A stretch of 64,000 bases of DNA, taken from an uncultured Bacteroidales bacterium (GTDB taxonomy: Bacteria; Bacteroidota; Bacteroidia; Bacteroidales; Bacteroidaceae). Positions 8,843 through 17,534 of this stretch are shown here, in pieces (position 1 is the stretch's first letter; each line of letters begins with the position of its first letter). The position numbers were made by a program, and so were the translations under genes. The notes below the pieces were generated by a model. It searched no databases, was not told where the DNA came from, and saw only the letters and a list, made by a program, of their open reading frames with translations. The DNA is taken from the NCBI GenBank assembly GCA_949297215.1, contig CASFRV010000001.1:310001-374000 (forward strand). The letters are read 5' to 3'.

Positions 8843-9664
8843 TCAATATTCGTAGGCCACAGAGGCCGCCTTTCCACGGTAGCGATAGTTGCAGAGCTCG
8901 TAGTTGCCGCCGCGTTGGGTATAGTCGAAGTCGACAGAGAAGCTGTTGCCCTCGTCCAGGAGGTCTTCGACGTGGAGCGTCTGCACGAGATGCACCGTGG
9001 GCCGTCCGAAGAGCCCGGCGTAGTAGAGATGCTCGAAGCCAAGGAGGCCCAGTTGCTTGGCGGCGAGCTCGGGGAGCAAACCATTGGTGTTGACCAGATT
9101 GGACGGGGTGAACGTGAGCGTTTCGCGGTTGAGCCCGTCTTCGGAATAGACAATGCGCGACAGGTCGCCGTTGTCATATTCGATGGTGGCCGACGAGCGG
9201 TATTGCGTAATGTGCCCGAAGCTGTCTTCGAAGATGGTCTTTTCCCAACCGGCCAGACGCAGGTCGCGGTAGTAGAACTCATAGATGTTTCCGTTGACGG
9301 TCATCTTCTCCACCAGCCCCGAGCTGCCGAGCGTCAGGCTGATGCGCTCGCCGCTCGAATTGGAAACCTGAACCGAGGAGGGACCATACGAGATGTTGCT
9401 GGTATAAGAAAAATTTTTGTCGATATCGGGCGACGGGTCGCGCGACGTGCCATTGGCGCGGACAAGCCGTCCACCGCTGTACGTGAGCTGCCAGTCGTAC
9501 GTGGCCGGCACGCTGCCCAGGTGGGTAATGCTCTTGACGTTGCTGCCTCCGTTGGCCGGCAGGGCAGGCTTCATGGCAGGGGCGTCATCGTCGGAGCAAG
9601 CGGTGAAAAGGGCCGACGCCAGCACGAGCGGCAGCCATGTGTGGATGTGGATACGCAGTTTCAT
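8843..9664 (-). CDS. DUF4595-like outer-membrane lipoprotein
   Basis: 273-residue predicted lipoprotein. Residues 1-20 form a signal peptide ending in the lipobox LFTAC, followed directly by SDDD, an acidic patch like the Bacteroidota lipoprotein export signal that sends lipoproteins to the cell surface. The rest is beta-rich with recurring short motifs (YDWQLTYSGGRLVRA, YEFYYRDLRLAG, IEYDNGDLSRIVY, FDYTQRGGNYELCNYRYRG) resembling the DUF4595/YD-like antiparallel fold. Function is unknown. Start MKLRIHIHTW at 9664 places the signal peptide at the N-terminus. It is monocistronic, with its own promoter and terminator. Confidence 0.8.
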   Translation of the reverse strand: MKLRIHIHTWLPLVLASALFTACSDDDAPAMKPALPANGGSNVKSITHLGSVPATYDWQLTYSGGRLVRANGTSRDPSPDIDKNFSYTSNISYGPSSVQVSNSSGERISLTLGSSGLVEKMTVNGNIYEFYYRDLRLAGWEKTIFEDSFGHITQYRSSATIEYDNGDLSRIVYSEDGLNRETLTFTPSNLVNTNGLLPELAAKQLGLLGFEHLYYAGLFGRPTVHLVQTLHVEDLLDEGNSFSVDFDYTQRGGNYELCNYRYRGKAASVAYEY

Positions 9665-9693
9665 GGGATATGGATGTTGAAAGGTGAGGGTGG

Positions 9694-9725
9694 CAAACTT
9701 ACAAACTTTTTTCCAACCCGCCAAA
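9694..9725 (-). promoter_or_regulatory. Promoter of the DUF4595 lipoprotein gene
   Basis: Minus-strand TAAGTTTG (9694-9701) with TTTG (9722-9725) 20 nt upstream. Confidence 0.7.
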
Positions 9726-9781
9726 CCGACAGGGGTGGCCGCCTGCGCCGCATTCGCCCGTAAAACCGTTAAGGGCCGGGG

Positions 9782-10573
9782 TCAGTCGGCGTCGTGGCGC
9801 TTGGCCTCCTCCCAGATGGCGTCCATCTCGGCCAGCGTCATGTCGGTGAGCGCGCGCCCTTGTTTCAGCGTATGCTCTTCCAGATAGTTGAAGCGGCGGA
9901 TAAACTTTTGGTTGGTATGCTCCAAAGCGTTGTCGGGGTTGATTTTGTAAAGCCTGGCGGCGTTTATCAGGCTGAAAAGCACATCTCCAAACTCGGCTTC
10001 GGCCTTCTCCCTGTCCATGTGCTCCACTTCGGCCTCAAATTCTGCAATTTCCTCCTTCACCTTGGCCCATACCTGCCCGCGTTCCTCCCAGTCGAAGCCG
10101 ACGCCGCGAGCCTTGTCCTGTATGCGGTAGGCCTTGATGAGCGAGGGCAGCGCGCGCGGCACGCCTCCCAGCACGCTCCCGTTGCCGTCCTTTTCCTTTT
10201 GTTTCAGCAGCTCCCACTGGCGCGTCACCTGCCCGGCACTCTCCACGCCCTCGACGCTGCCGAAAACGTGCGGATGGCGGAAGATGAGCTTGTCGCAAAG
10301 TTCGTTGCAGACGTCGGCCACGTCGAAGGCCTCCTTCTCCTGCCCGATTTTGGCGTAGAAAACGATGTGCAGCAGCACGTCGCCCAGCTCCTTGCAGATA
10401 TTTTTGTTGTCGCCGCGCGTCAGGGCGTCGCACAGCTCGTAAACCTCCTCGATGGTGTTCGGCCGCAGGCTCTCGTTCGTCTGCTTGCGGTCCCAAGGGC
10501 ATTTTTCGCGCAGCTCGTCCATCACGTCGAGCAAACGTCCGAAAGCCTCCAATTTTTCTTCGCGCGAATGCAT
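9782..10573 (-). CDS. mazG: Nucleoside triphosphate pyrophosphohydrolase MazG
   Basis: 263-residue all-alpha NTP pyrophosphohydrolase that hydrolyses (d)NTPs to NMP and PPi, a nucleotide-pool housecleaning enzyme. Two MazG repeats are visible: CPWDRKQTNESL with the EEVYELCDAL / KELGDVLLHIVF metal-binding EExxE..ExxD pattern, and a C-terminal repeat EEIAEFEAE / EAEFGDVLFSLINAARL. Start MHSREEKLEAFGRLLDVM at 10573; codons upstream are unlike the family. A TACTTTTG promoter box lies at 10603-10610. Confidence 0.95.
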   Translation of the reverse strand: MHSREEKLEAFGRLLDVMDELREKCPWDRKQTNESLRPNTIEEVYELCDALTRGDNKNICKELGDVLLHIVFYAKIGQEKEAFDVADVCNELCDKLIFRHPHVFGSVEGVESAGQVTRQWELLKQKEKDGNGSVLGGVPRALPSLIKAYRIQDKARGVGFDWEERGQVWAKVKEEIAEFEAEVEHMDREKAEAEFGDVLFSLINAARLYKINPDNALEHTNQKFIRRFNYLEEHTLKQGRALTDMTLAEMDAIWEEAKRHDAD

Positions 10574-10602
10574 ATATAAAAGCAGTTGATGATTCTTAGC
10601 GG

Positions 10603-10610
10603 CAAAAGTA
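10603..10610 (-). promoter_or_regulatory. mazG -7 promoter box
   Basis: Minus-strand TACTTTTG about 30 nt before the mazG ATG; no clear -33 element. Confidence 0.5.
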
Positions 10611-10710
10611 CGCATAAAATAACTTATAATATGCCTTTCCTTCCGCATTTAGCGCTTCTTCTCCCGGCGCTCCGCCCATTGCGGCAAGGCGATTCATGAT
10701 TTTACGCGGA

Positions 10711-10774
10711 TAATAAAAAGCGAGAGAGCGAAAAGCTCATTGCCTGTCCGGGCAAAAACTTTTTGCTCTCTCGT
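10711..10774 (-). terminator. Terminator of the ffs-tRNA-Thr unit
   Basis: Minus-strand hairpin CTTTTTGCTCTCTCG / CGAGAGAGCGAAAAG followed by CTTTTTATTA, about 14 nt after the tRNA. Confidence 0.8.
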
Positions 10775-10787
10775 GTAAGTCTTTTTG

Positions 10788-10861
10788 AGCCTCTTGTCGG
10801 ATTCGAACCAACGACCCCGAGATTACAAATCACGTGCTCTGGCCAACTGAGCTAAAGAGGC
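10788..10861 (-). tRNA. tRNA-Thr (anticodon TGT)
   Basis: Minus-strand cloverleaf: acceptor GCCTCTT / AAGAGGC, D-stem GCTC / GAGC, anticodon loop TTTGTAA giving TGT, T-arm GTTGG-TTCGAAT-CCAAC. One T-T mismatch sits inside the anticodon stem. The 3' CCA is not encoded. It begins only 4 nt after the SRP RNA and is probably processed from a common transcript. Confidence 0.96.
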
Positions 10862-10865
10862 GGGT

Positions 10866-10962
10866 GGGTAAGCTCTCTGTATCGCGCCGCTACAACCTAG
10901 CTACCTTTGCTGCGGTCAAGCCCTGGAGGATTCGAAGGGAGCTGGCCGTACAGCACTTACCC
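10866..10962 (-). ncRNA. ffs: Signal recognition particle RNA (4.5S-type)
   Basis: About 97 nt on the minus strand. The outer ends pair (GGTAAG at the 5' end with CTTACC at the 3' end), then GCTGTA with TACAG, and the apical part carries the SRP domain IV signature CCAGG...GCAGCAAAGG, where the asymmetric loop binds Ffh. This matches small bacterial SRP RNAs lacking the Alu domain. It has a good Bacteroidota promoter upstream and runs into tRNA-Thr. Exact ends are estimated from the outer helix. Confidence 0.87.
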
Positions 10963-10974
10963 GTATTTCGGCTG

Positions 10975-11006
10975 CAAAAATAGGCAATATATTTTTATCC
11001 CGCAAG
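10975..11006 (-). promoter_or_regulatory. Promoter of the ffs-tRNA-Thr unit
   Basis: Minus-strand TATTTTTG (10975-10982) with CTTG (TTG at 11003-11005) 20 nt upstream; expected start close to the first base of the SRP RNA. Confidence 0.75.
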
Positions 11007-11029
11007 CGCGGCGCGTCTTTTTTCGGCCG

Positions 11030-12712
11030 TCAGCGGCTGTTTTTTTTCATACGGAGCGTTTGTGTGCAGTATTTCAGTACGGCCGGCCGGTGCGTTACGA
11101 AAATAAGCGTGCGCCCGCGGCTGGCCTCAATGACGCCGGTGATGACGCGTTCTTCCGTTTCGGGATCGAGCGCGGACGTGACTTCGTCGAGCAGCAGAAC
11201 GGGCGTTTTCCGAAGCAAGGCGCGTGCAATGCCGATGCGTTGTGCCTGCCCCTCCGACAAGCCGTCGCCCATCTCGCCGCAGCGTGCGTCGAGTCCGCCC
11301 GGCAGCGCGAAAACAAAGTCGGCCGCAGCCGTTCGCAGCGCGGCTGCCATTTCCTGCTCGGAGGCTTCGGGAGCGGCCAGCCGCAGGTTGTCGCGTATGG
11401 TGCCGCTCAGCAGCGTGTTGCCTTGTGGAGCGTAGGCGAAGTTGCAGCGTGTGCGGGGCGAAACGGGGCATGTTCCGCCTTCATCGTACAGGCACACCTC
11501 GCCCCGCCCGGGAGCGGCCAGCGCCAGCAGCAGGCGTATGAGCGTGGTCTTGCCTGCACCCGTTTCGCCCACAACGGCGGTGACGCTGGCGGGAGGAAAA
11601 TCGTAGCTGAACTGTTTCAGTATCATGCGGCTGCCGGGGGTGTAGGAGAAGTCGACACCGGCGAGGCGTATGCCCACGCTTTTCCCGAGCTGTATGGCTT
11701 TTTCGTTTTCGTCTTCGGCCATTTTTTCCAGCTCCATCAGTCGTTCGCCCGATGCCGCGGCTGTGATGAACGTCGACACGAAGCGTGTAAGGCTGCGCAC
11801 GGGGCCTTGTATCTGCCCCACGAGTTGCACGAAGGCGATGAGTGCTCCATAGGTGATGGTGCCACCGGCCAGTGCCAATACGCCCCAGCCGAAGGTGACG
11901 AGATAGCCTGTGGCAAAGCCTGCATTCATGAGGGTCGACGAGGTAGAGGCGTAGCGCGTCCGTTCCACCACCTTGGCGCGCAGCGCATCTTGCAGGCACG
12001 TCAGCTTGCGCGTCGCCAGGTCTTCGCTTTGCAGCGTCTTGACCACCAATGCGTGCTGCAGGTTTTCCTGCATGGCTGCCTGAATGGTGCTTTCGGCGCC
12101 GCGCACCTCGTGCGTCAGGCGGCGCATGCGCTTTACGTAAAGGCGGCTGGCTGCCACAAAGAGCGGCAACACCAGCGCCACGATGACGGCCAGCATGCGG
12201 TCCATCCAAAAAAGAAACAGAAAGGCGCCTGCAAAGCGTGCCAGCGTGGTGACGAGTGCCGGGATGCTTTCGGTGACGAAGGCCACGGCCACGGCCACGT
12301 CTTTCTCCATGCGGTTCAGCAGGTCGCCCGTGTGGAAAGCCCGCAGCTCGCCCCACCGGCCGTGCAGCAGGTGGGCGAACAGGCGTTGCTGCATCCTGTT
12401 GACGGCTTTGGCGCCGAGCACGGCCTGTATCCATTTGGAGGCATAGCCCAAGCCCAGTTGTACGACGGCGATGCCCGCCAGCAGCCCCAGCCACAGGGGC
12501 AGCCCGGCGCTGTCGCGCGTTCCCGTGGCGGCGTCGATGGCCAGCTTGGTGGCTCCCACGAAGGCCAGGTCGGCTCCCACTAGCAGCAGGCCCAGCGCGG
12601 TGTTGAGCAGGGCCTGGCGCCTGAATCCCCGCCACGACCGGCCATACCACTGGGCGGTTTGCCAAGCTCCTGCCACCGTTTTACGGCCGGCGGATGTGTT
12701 GTTTCGTTTCAT
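11030..12712 (-). CDS. ABC transporter, fused permease and ATP-binding protein
   Basis: 560-residue half-transporter of the exporter type. An N-terminal six-helix membrane domain (about 40-320; runs such as ALGLLLVGADLAF, AVIVALVLPLFVA and GYLVTFGWGVLALAG) precedes a nucleotide-binding domain with Walker A GETGAGKTT near 383, a Q-loop AYAPQGN, signature LSEGQAQR (a variant of LSGGQ), Walker B VLLLDEVTSALD near 507 and the switch His in FVTHRP. It probably works as a homodimer exporting a lipid, peptide or drug; the substrate cannot be read from the sequence. The start MKRNNTSAG overlaps the NAD kinase stop by 4 bp (ATGA), supporting translational coupling. Confidence 0.9.
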   Translation of the reverse strand: MKRNNTSAGRKTVAGAWQTAQWYGRSWRGFRRQALLNTALGLLLVGADLAFVGATKLAIDAATGTRDSAGLPLWLGLLAGIAVVQLGLGYASKWIQAVLGAKAVNRMQQRLFAHLLHGRWGELRAFHTGDLLNRMEKDVAVAVAFVTESIPALVTTLARFAGAFLFLFWMDRMLAVIVALVLPLFVAASRLYVKRMRRLTHEVRGAESTIQAAMQENLQHALVVKTLQSEDLATRKLTCLQDALRAKVVERTRYASTSSTLMNAGFATGYLVTFGWGVLALAGGTITYGALIAFVQLVGQIQGPVRSLTRFVSTFITAAASGERLMELEKMAEDENEKAIQLGKSVGIRLAGVDFSYTPGSRMILKQFSYDFPPASVTAVVGETGAGKTTLIRLLLALAAPGRGEVCLYDEGGTCPVSPRTRCNFAYAPQGNTLLSGTIRDNLRLAAPEASEQEMAAALRTAAADFVFALPGGLDARCGEMGDGLSEGQAQRIGIARALLRKTPVLLLDEVTSALDPETEERVITGVIEASRGRTLIFVTHRPAVLKYCTQTLRMKKNSR

Positions 12713-13596
12713 GCCCGTTTGTCCAGTCCCCACATCAGTTTATCGCGCAGGGTGTCGAAGAAGCGTTTGTGCGTAATTTTTACGACGCCCACACGGTAGG
12801 GGGCGCGGCGCAGCGTGATAAGCGTCTTTTCGGGGAAGCTTTCGCTCCGGCCGTCGATGGCCACCATGAAATGGTGCCCGCGGCTTTCCACCTTCAGCTC
12901 GATGGTCACGTCGTCTTGGAGCACCACCGGGCGCATGCTCAGGCTGTGGGGAGCCACGGCCGCCAGACACAGCGTGCCGGAGCCCGGCACCAGGATGGGG
13001 CCGCCGACGCTCAGCGAGTAGCCCGTAGAGCCTGTTGGCGTACAGACGATCAGGCCGTCGGCCATGTAGTGGGCCAGCAGTTCGCCGTCCACCCGCGCCT
13101 CGATGCCGATGAGCGAAGAGTTGTCGTGTTTGAGCACAGCCACCTCGTTTAGGGCAAAAGGATAGCCTGCCGGCTGTGTACCGGCCATTTCCACGCCGAT
13201 CACCGTGCGCCGTTCCACGACGTAATCGCCTGCCAGCAGCGCGTCGAGCGCCGGCGGCATTTCGGCGGGAGCCACGTCGGCCAAAAAGCCCAGCCGCCCG
13301 GCGTTGATGCCCAGTATCGGCACGTCGCGTCCGCTCAGCGCCGCGGCCGTGCGCAGGAAGGTGCCGTCGCCGCCCACCGAGATGGCCAGATCGGCTCCCT
13401 CGCCGCCGCCGGTCAGGGCGAAGCGCCGTCCCGGCCACAGGGTGGCGAGCTGTGCTGCCAGTTCCTTTTCCGTCTCCACGTCGAAGCCCCTTTTTTCCAG
13501 CTCCGTCATCACCATGCCCGCAAAGGGCACCCTCTCGCGCGCCGTGGTATCGCCGAAAAGGGCTACTTTCGGTCGGCGGCCGTCAGTTTTTGTCAT
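12709..13596 (-). CDS. nadK: NAD kinase
   Basis: 295-residue kinase that phosphorylates NAD to NADP in the cytoplasm. The diagnostic GGDGT motif (SVGGDGTFLRTA) and the NE/D motif (FALNEVAV) are present, as is the PTGSTGYSLSVGGP segment. Start MTKTDGRRPKVALFG at 13596 was chosen because family members begin about ten residues before the first strand (VALFG). Overlaps the downstream ABC exporter gene by 4 bp. Promoter box TAAATTTG lies about 90 nt upstream. Confidence 0.96.
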   Translation of the reverse strand: MTKTDGRRPKVALFGDTTARERVPFAGMVMTELEKRGFDVETEKELAAQLATLWPGRRFALTGGGEGADLAISVGGDGTFLRTAAALSGRDVPILGINAGRLGFLADVAPAEMPPALDALLAGDYVVERRTVIGVEMAGTQPAGYPFALNEVAVLKHDNSSLIGIEARVDGELLAHYMADGLIVCTPTGSTGYSLSVGGPILVPGSGTLCLAAVAPHSLSMRPVVLQDDVTIELKVESRGHHFMVAIDGRSESFPEKTLITLRRAPYRVGVVKITHKRFFDTLRDKLMWGLDKRA

Positions 13597-13683
13597 ATAA
13601 TAAAGGTTGTTTCGTCTGTTGGAAGTGACGTATGAAAGCCCGGTGCCGCCGTTTTTATGGACAACGGCAGCCCGTCGTGGCGG

Positions 13684-13718
13684 CAAATTTAAGCATAAAC
13701 CGCCGTTCTGCGCGCAAA
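13684..13718 (-). promoter_or_regulatory. nadK promoter
   Basis: Minus-strand TAAATTTG (13684-13691); a TTTG at 13715-13718 is 23 nt upstream, slightly longer than the usual spacing. Confidence 0.5.
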
Positions 13719-13835
13719 CGGCCTTTATAAACGTTGCCCTTTCGGCCATTCTCCCCTCCGGGCGTCGGGCAGCGGCCGTGCCGGCCGGAGCAGGCCTCCG
13801 ACGCGCCGCCCACTGTCGTTTTTTAGTGCTTTTGT

Positions 13836-13866
13836 TTTGTTTTGCGCGGGTCTTGTGCTAATTTTG
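13836..13866 (+). promoter_or_regulatory. fbp promoter
   Basis: TTTG (13836-13839), 19-nt spacer, TAATTTTG (13859-13866): a canonical Bacteroidota promoter with an expected leader of about 50 nt. Confidence 0.75.
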
Positions 13867-13924
13867 CGGGGCGTGCGGCCTCGTCTGTGCGCGATTTGTA
13901 GTTTTTAGCTTTATTCTGAAAAGC

Positions 13925-15946
13925 GTGTGTTACGATAAAGAAGAGAAAAGAACAAAGGCAGATGGTGCGTGCGCGCAGCCCGAGAAAGCCGCGTCCGACC
14001 TGCGCTATCTGCGCTTGCTGTCGCGCGACTTTCCCACGGTTTCGAGCGTGACGACCGAGATTATAAACCTCGCGGCCATCCTGCATCTGCCCAAGCCCAC
14101 CGAGCATTTTCTGGCCGACCTGCACGGCGAAAACGAGGCCTTCCAGCACGTGCTGCGCAACGCCTCGGGCAACATCCGCCGCAAGGTGGGCGAGCTCTTT
14201 GCAGGCTCGCTGCGCGAGAGCGAGATGCGCGACTTGTGCACGCTCATCTATTATCCCGAGCAGAAGCTCGAACTTGTCAAGCAGACCGACGCTCATCTTT
14301 CCGACTACTACGAGACAACGCTCAACCGGCTCATTACCGTGTGCCGCAGCGTCTCTTCCAAATATACGCGCTCGAAGGTGCGCAAGAGCCTGCCCGAGGA
14401 GTTTTCGTATATCATCGAAGAGCTCCTGCACGAGTCGGGCGACGACCACAACAAGTATGCCTACTTCAACGTCATCATCCGCACCATCATTGCGACGAGG
14501 CGGGCCGAGGCTTTCATCGTGGCCATCTGCTATCTGATACAGCGCCTGGCCATCGACCGCCTGCACATCCTGGGCGACATCTTCGACCGCGGGCCCGGCG
14601 CCCACCTCATCATGGACACGCTCTGCGGCTATCACCATCTGGACATAGAGTGGGGCAACCACGACATCCTCTGGATGGGCGCTGCTGCCGGCAACCTTTG
14701 CTGCATAGCCGGCGTGCTGCGTCTCTCGCTCCGCTATGCCAACACGCAAACGCTCGAAGAAGGATACGGCATCAACATGGTACCCCTGGCCACCTTCGCC
14801 ATGGAGACCTATGCCGACGACCCATGCACCCTTTTCCGCCCGAAAACGGGCGAAAACGACGTCCGCTTCAAGGAAAAAACCGTGCGGCTGATGGCTCAGA
14901 TGCACAAAGCCGTGGCTGTTATCCAGCTCAAGCTCGAAGGGCAGCTCTACCGCGCCCATCCCGAGTGGGCTATGGACGACCGCCGCCTCCTGGAACGGGT
15001 CGACTGGGAGCAAGGCGTGGTGCATCTCTCCTCGGGCCGTTACGAACTGGCCGACCGCTTCTTTCCCACCGTCGACCCATCGGCCCCCTGCGAGCTTTCG
15101 CCCGAAGAGCGCGAGCTGATGGAGCACCTGCGCCATTCGTTCCTCATCAGCGACCGCCTGCGGCGCCACGTCGACTGCCTCCTCTCGCGCGGAGGGATGT
15201 ATGCCGTGTACAACGAGAACCTGCTTTTCCACGCTTCGGTGCCGCTCAATGCCGACGGCTCCCTGCGCGAGGTACTTGTGGAGGGACGCACTGTCAAGGG
15301 CCGCGCCCTCATGGAACGTGTCGAGGAAGTGGTGCGCACGGCCTTCGACGACGACGCTCCTGCCCATGAGCGCGCCTCCGCCTGCGACTATTTCTGGTAC
15401 CTCTGGTGCGGCCCCGACTCGCCCCTGTTCGACAAAGACAAGATGACCACCTTTGAGCGCTATTTCATCCGCGACGCCGCCACGCACGCCGAAGAAAAAG
15501 GTTGGTACTATAAGCTGCGCGACTCGGCCGAGGTGTGCGACCGCATCCTGGACCATTTCGGCGTGACGGGCCCCCACCGCCACATCATCAACGGCCACGT
15601 TCCCGTGCGCGCCGTGCGGGGCGAAAAGCCCATCAAGGCCGGAGGCCGGCTCATGGTCATCGACGGCGGCTTTGCCAAGGCCTACCACGACACCACCGGC
15701 ATAGCCGGCTATACGCTTGTCTATCACAGCCGCGGCTTCCAGCTCGTGCAGCACGAGCCCTTCACTTCGACCGAAGAGGCCGTGCGCGAGGGCACCGACA
15801 TCAAGAGCACCACGCAGATCGTGGAGATGACGGGGCAGCGCATGATGGTGGCCGACACCGACATCGGCGCCGGCCTCCGCGTGCAGATAGCCGATCTCGA
15901 AAAGCTCCTCACGGCCTACCGCCGGGGGCTCATCAAGGAACATTGA
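13925..15946 (+). CDS. fbp: Fructose-1,6-bisphosphatase class III
   Basis: 673-residue metal-dependent phosphatase of gluconeogenesis, of the large class III type found in Firmicutes and Bacteroidota and unrelated to class I enzymes. The calcineurin-like metallophosphatase motifs are visible: FLADLHGEN, LGDIFDRGPGAH, EWGNHDILWMG, INGHVPV and IDGGFAKAY. Near-complete similarity of plan and length to Bacteroides Fbp supports full length. The open frame starts with GTG (13925); there is no in-frame ATG nearby, and the family's conserved SDLRYLRLL begins about 24 residues later, so GTG is the most likely start. Confidence 0.95.
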   Translation: MCYDKEEKRTKADGACAQPEKAASDLRYLRLLSRDFPTVSSVTTEIINLAAILHLPKPTEHFLADLHGENEAFQHVLRNASGNIRRKVGELFAGSLRESEMRDLCTLIYYPEQKLELVKQTDAHLSDYYETTLNRLITVCRSVSSKYTRSKVRKSLPEEFSYIIEELLHESGDDHNKYAYFNVIIRTIIATRRAEAFIVAICYLIQRLAIDRLHILGDIFDRGPGAHLIMDTLCGYHHLDIEWGNHDILWMGAAAGNLCCIAGVLRLSLRYANTQTLEEGYGINMVPLATFAMETYADDPCTLFRPKTGENDVRFKEKTVRLMAQMHKAVAVIQLKLEGQLYRAHPEWAMDDRRLLERVDWEQGVVHLSSGRYELADRFFPTVDPSAPCELSPEERELMEHLRHSFLISDRLRRHVDCLLSRGGMYAVYNENLLFHASVPLNADGSLREVLVEGRTVKGRALMERVEEVVRTAFDDDAPAHERASACDYFWYLWCGPDSPLFDKDKMTTFERYFIRDAATHAEEKGWYYKLRDSAEVCDRILDHFGVTGPHRHIINGHVPVRAVRGEKPIKAGGRLMVIDGGFAKAYHDTTGIAGYTLVYHSRGFQLVQHEPFTSTEEAVREGTDIKSTTQIVEMTGQRMMVADTDIGAGLRVQIADLEKLLTAYRRGLIKEH

Positions 15947-15977
15947 ACAAGGAAACGCCATTATAATATATAGAATA

Positions 15978-16018
15978 TTGCCCATTGTCAATTGTCAATT
16001 ATCCATTGTCAATTAAAA
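15978..16018. repeat. CATTGTCAATT dispersed repeat, copy 2
   Basis: Three CATTGTCAATT-type units (CCATTGTCAATTG, TCAATTATCC, CATTGTCAATT) just upstream of sdaA, matching the copy at 8742-8781. It falls exactly where the sdaA promoter and leader would be expected; no TAnnTTTG box is seen here. Confidence 0.75.
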
Positions 16019-16030
16019 AGATCCCACCGC

Positions 16031-17236
16031 ATGAAGAGTTTGAAAGAATTGTACCGCATAGGCTATGGCCCGTCGAGCAGCCACACGATGGGCCCGCGCA
16101 AGGCCGCCGAGCAGTATCTGATGCGCCACCGCGATGCCGCCAAGTTCCGCGTCACGCTCTACGGCAGCCTGGCTGCCACGGGCAAGGGGCACATGACCGA
16201 CTGGGCCATCTATCAGGTGCTGGGCGAGAGCCGCACCGAGATAGTGTGGAAGCCCGACGTCGTCCTGCCCTACCACCCCAACGGGATGAAGTTTGAGGCC
16301 CGTGCCGACGAGGGCGAACCCTACGACCCCTGGACCGTTTTCAGCGTGGGCGGAGGCGCCCTGGCCGAAGAGGGGGCCGCCACGCTCGAAACGCCCGATG
16401 TGTACGACCTGAACCGTCTGGGCGACATCAAGCGCTGGTGCGAGGCGTCGGGCCGCTCCTACTGGGAATATGTCGACGAATGTGAGGGTCCGTCCGTCTG
16501 GGACTATCTGGCCGACGTATGGGAGGTCATGCAGGAAGCCGTCGAGCGCGGCCTCGAACACGAAGGCGTGCTGCCCGGCGGCCTCAATCTGCGACGCAAG
16601 GCCCCCGACTATTTCATCAAAGCCATGGGCTACGGGTCGAGCCTTCAGACGCGCGGTCTCGTTTTTGCCTATGCCCTGGCCGTGAGCGAGGAGAACGCCT
16701 CGGGAGGCCGCATCGTCACGGCTCCCACCTGCGGGGCAAGCGGCGTAGTGCCCGCCGTGCTCTACCATTTGCAGCGCAGCCGCAACTTCACCGACAAGCG
16801 CATCCTGCGTGCCCTGGCCACAGCCGGTCTTGTGGGCAACGTGGCCAAGACGCTTGCCTCCATATCGGGCGCCGAGGCCGGCTGTCAGGCCGAGGTGGGC
16901 GTGGCCTGCGCCATGGCCGCCGCCGCTGCCAACTATCTTTTCGGCGGCAGCCTTGCCTCCATTGAGTATTCGGCCGAGATGGGCTTGGAGCATCATCTCG
17001 GCATGACGTGCGACCCCGTTTGCGGACTCGTGCAGATTCCCTGCATCGAGCGCAACGCCCACGCCGCCGCGCGTGCCCTCGACGCCAACATCTATGCCAC
17101 CTACGCCGAGGGGCTCCACCGCATCTCCTACGACAAGGCCGTCGAGGTGATGAAGCAGACGGGGCACGACCTTCCCTCGCTCTACCGCGAGACGAGCGAG
17201 GGCGGGTTGGCCAAGGAGTATGGCCGCGACGAGTAG
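16031..17236 (+). CDS. sdaA: L-serine ammonia-lyase, iron-sulfur dependent
   Basis: 401-residue single-chain [4Fe-4S] L-serine dehydratase producing pyruvate and ammonia. The N-terminal SSSHTMGP motif is the regulatory/serine-binding signature; the alpha part carries [25 protein letters not shown] and [19 protein letters not shown], whose cysteines ligate the cluster. Start [11 protein letters not shown] at 16031; the frame extends further upstream but only through the CATTGTCAATT repeat. It probably feeds serine carbon to pyruvate; the neighbouring fbp is on the same strand but separated by the repeat. Confidence 0.95.
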   Translation: MKSLKELYRIGYGPSSSHTMGPRKAAEQYLMRHRDAAKFRVTLYGSLAATGKGHMTDWAIYQVLGESRTEIVWKPDVVLPYHPNGMKFEARADEGEPYDPWTVFSVGGGALAEEGAATLETPDVYDLNRLGDIKRWCEASGRSYWEYVDECEGPSVWDYLADVWEVMQEAVERGLEHEGVLPGGLNLRRKAPDYFIKAMGYGSSLQTRGLVFAYALAVSEENASGGRIVTAPTCGASGVVPAVLYHLQRSRNFTDKRILRALATAGLVGNVAKTLASISGAEAGCQAEVGVACAMAAAAANYLFGGSLASIEYSAEMGLEHHLGMTCDPVCGLVQIPCIERNAHAAARALDANIYATYAEGLHRISYDKAVEVMKQTGHDLPSLYRETSEGGLAKEYGRDE

Positions 17237-17252
17237 AGTGCCCGTCCGTCAG

Positions 17253-17294
17253 GCGCCGGCCGCGATGTCTTTCATCGCGGCCGGCGCTTTTTTT
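17253..17294 (+). terminator. sdaA terminator
   Basis: Perfect 15-bp stem GCGCCGGCCGCGATG / CATCGCGGCCGGCGC followed by seven T, 16 nt after sdaA. Confidence 0.92.
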
Positions 17295-17473
17295 GTCCTT
17301 TCTTACGCCGGCGGCAAGGCAGCATCCGCGCCCCGGCCGGCAGCAGCGCGACAGGCTGGCGACTCGCCTTTGCACACGGAAGCTTCTTTTCACACTAGGA
17401 AAAGCCCAAAACGGCGCAGAGGGCCGGAAAAGGGCTTTATTTTCGGTTTTTCCACTTTTTTACGCCCGCACAC

Positions 17474-17506
17474 TTTTTCGCCATTCGCGGAAAATGCGTA
17501 ATTTTG
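17474..17506 (+). promoter_or_regulatory. gyrA promoter
   Basis: TAATTTTG (17499-17506) with a T-rich -33 region (TTTTTCG, 17474-17480). ATG of gyrA follows 28 nt after the box. The remainder of 17295-17473 shows nothing recognisable. Confidence 0.65.
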
Positions 17507-17534
17507 TCCTCTGAAATAAACCGAACGTTCTCTG

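Larger units (their letters stand above)
13597..13924. other. Intergenic region between nadK and fbp with divergent promoters
   Basis: 328 bp without a gene. It holds the nadK promoter (13684-13718, minus) and the fbp promoter (13836-13866, plus). The middle part is GC-rich and shows no RNA motif or repeat that I can recognise. Confidence 0.6.

Noticed and set aside
13823..15991. 722-codon open frame antisense to fbp
   Set aside because: Shadow frame; fbp has all class III motifs on the other strand.
15992..16030. Upstream ATG of sdaA
   Set aside because: The extra 13 codons are the CATTGTCAATT repeat; SdaA family N-termini begin at [11 protein letters not shown].
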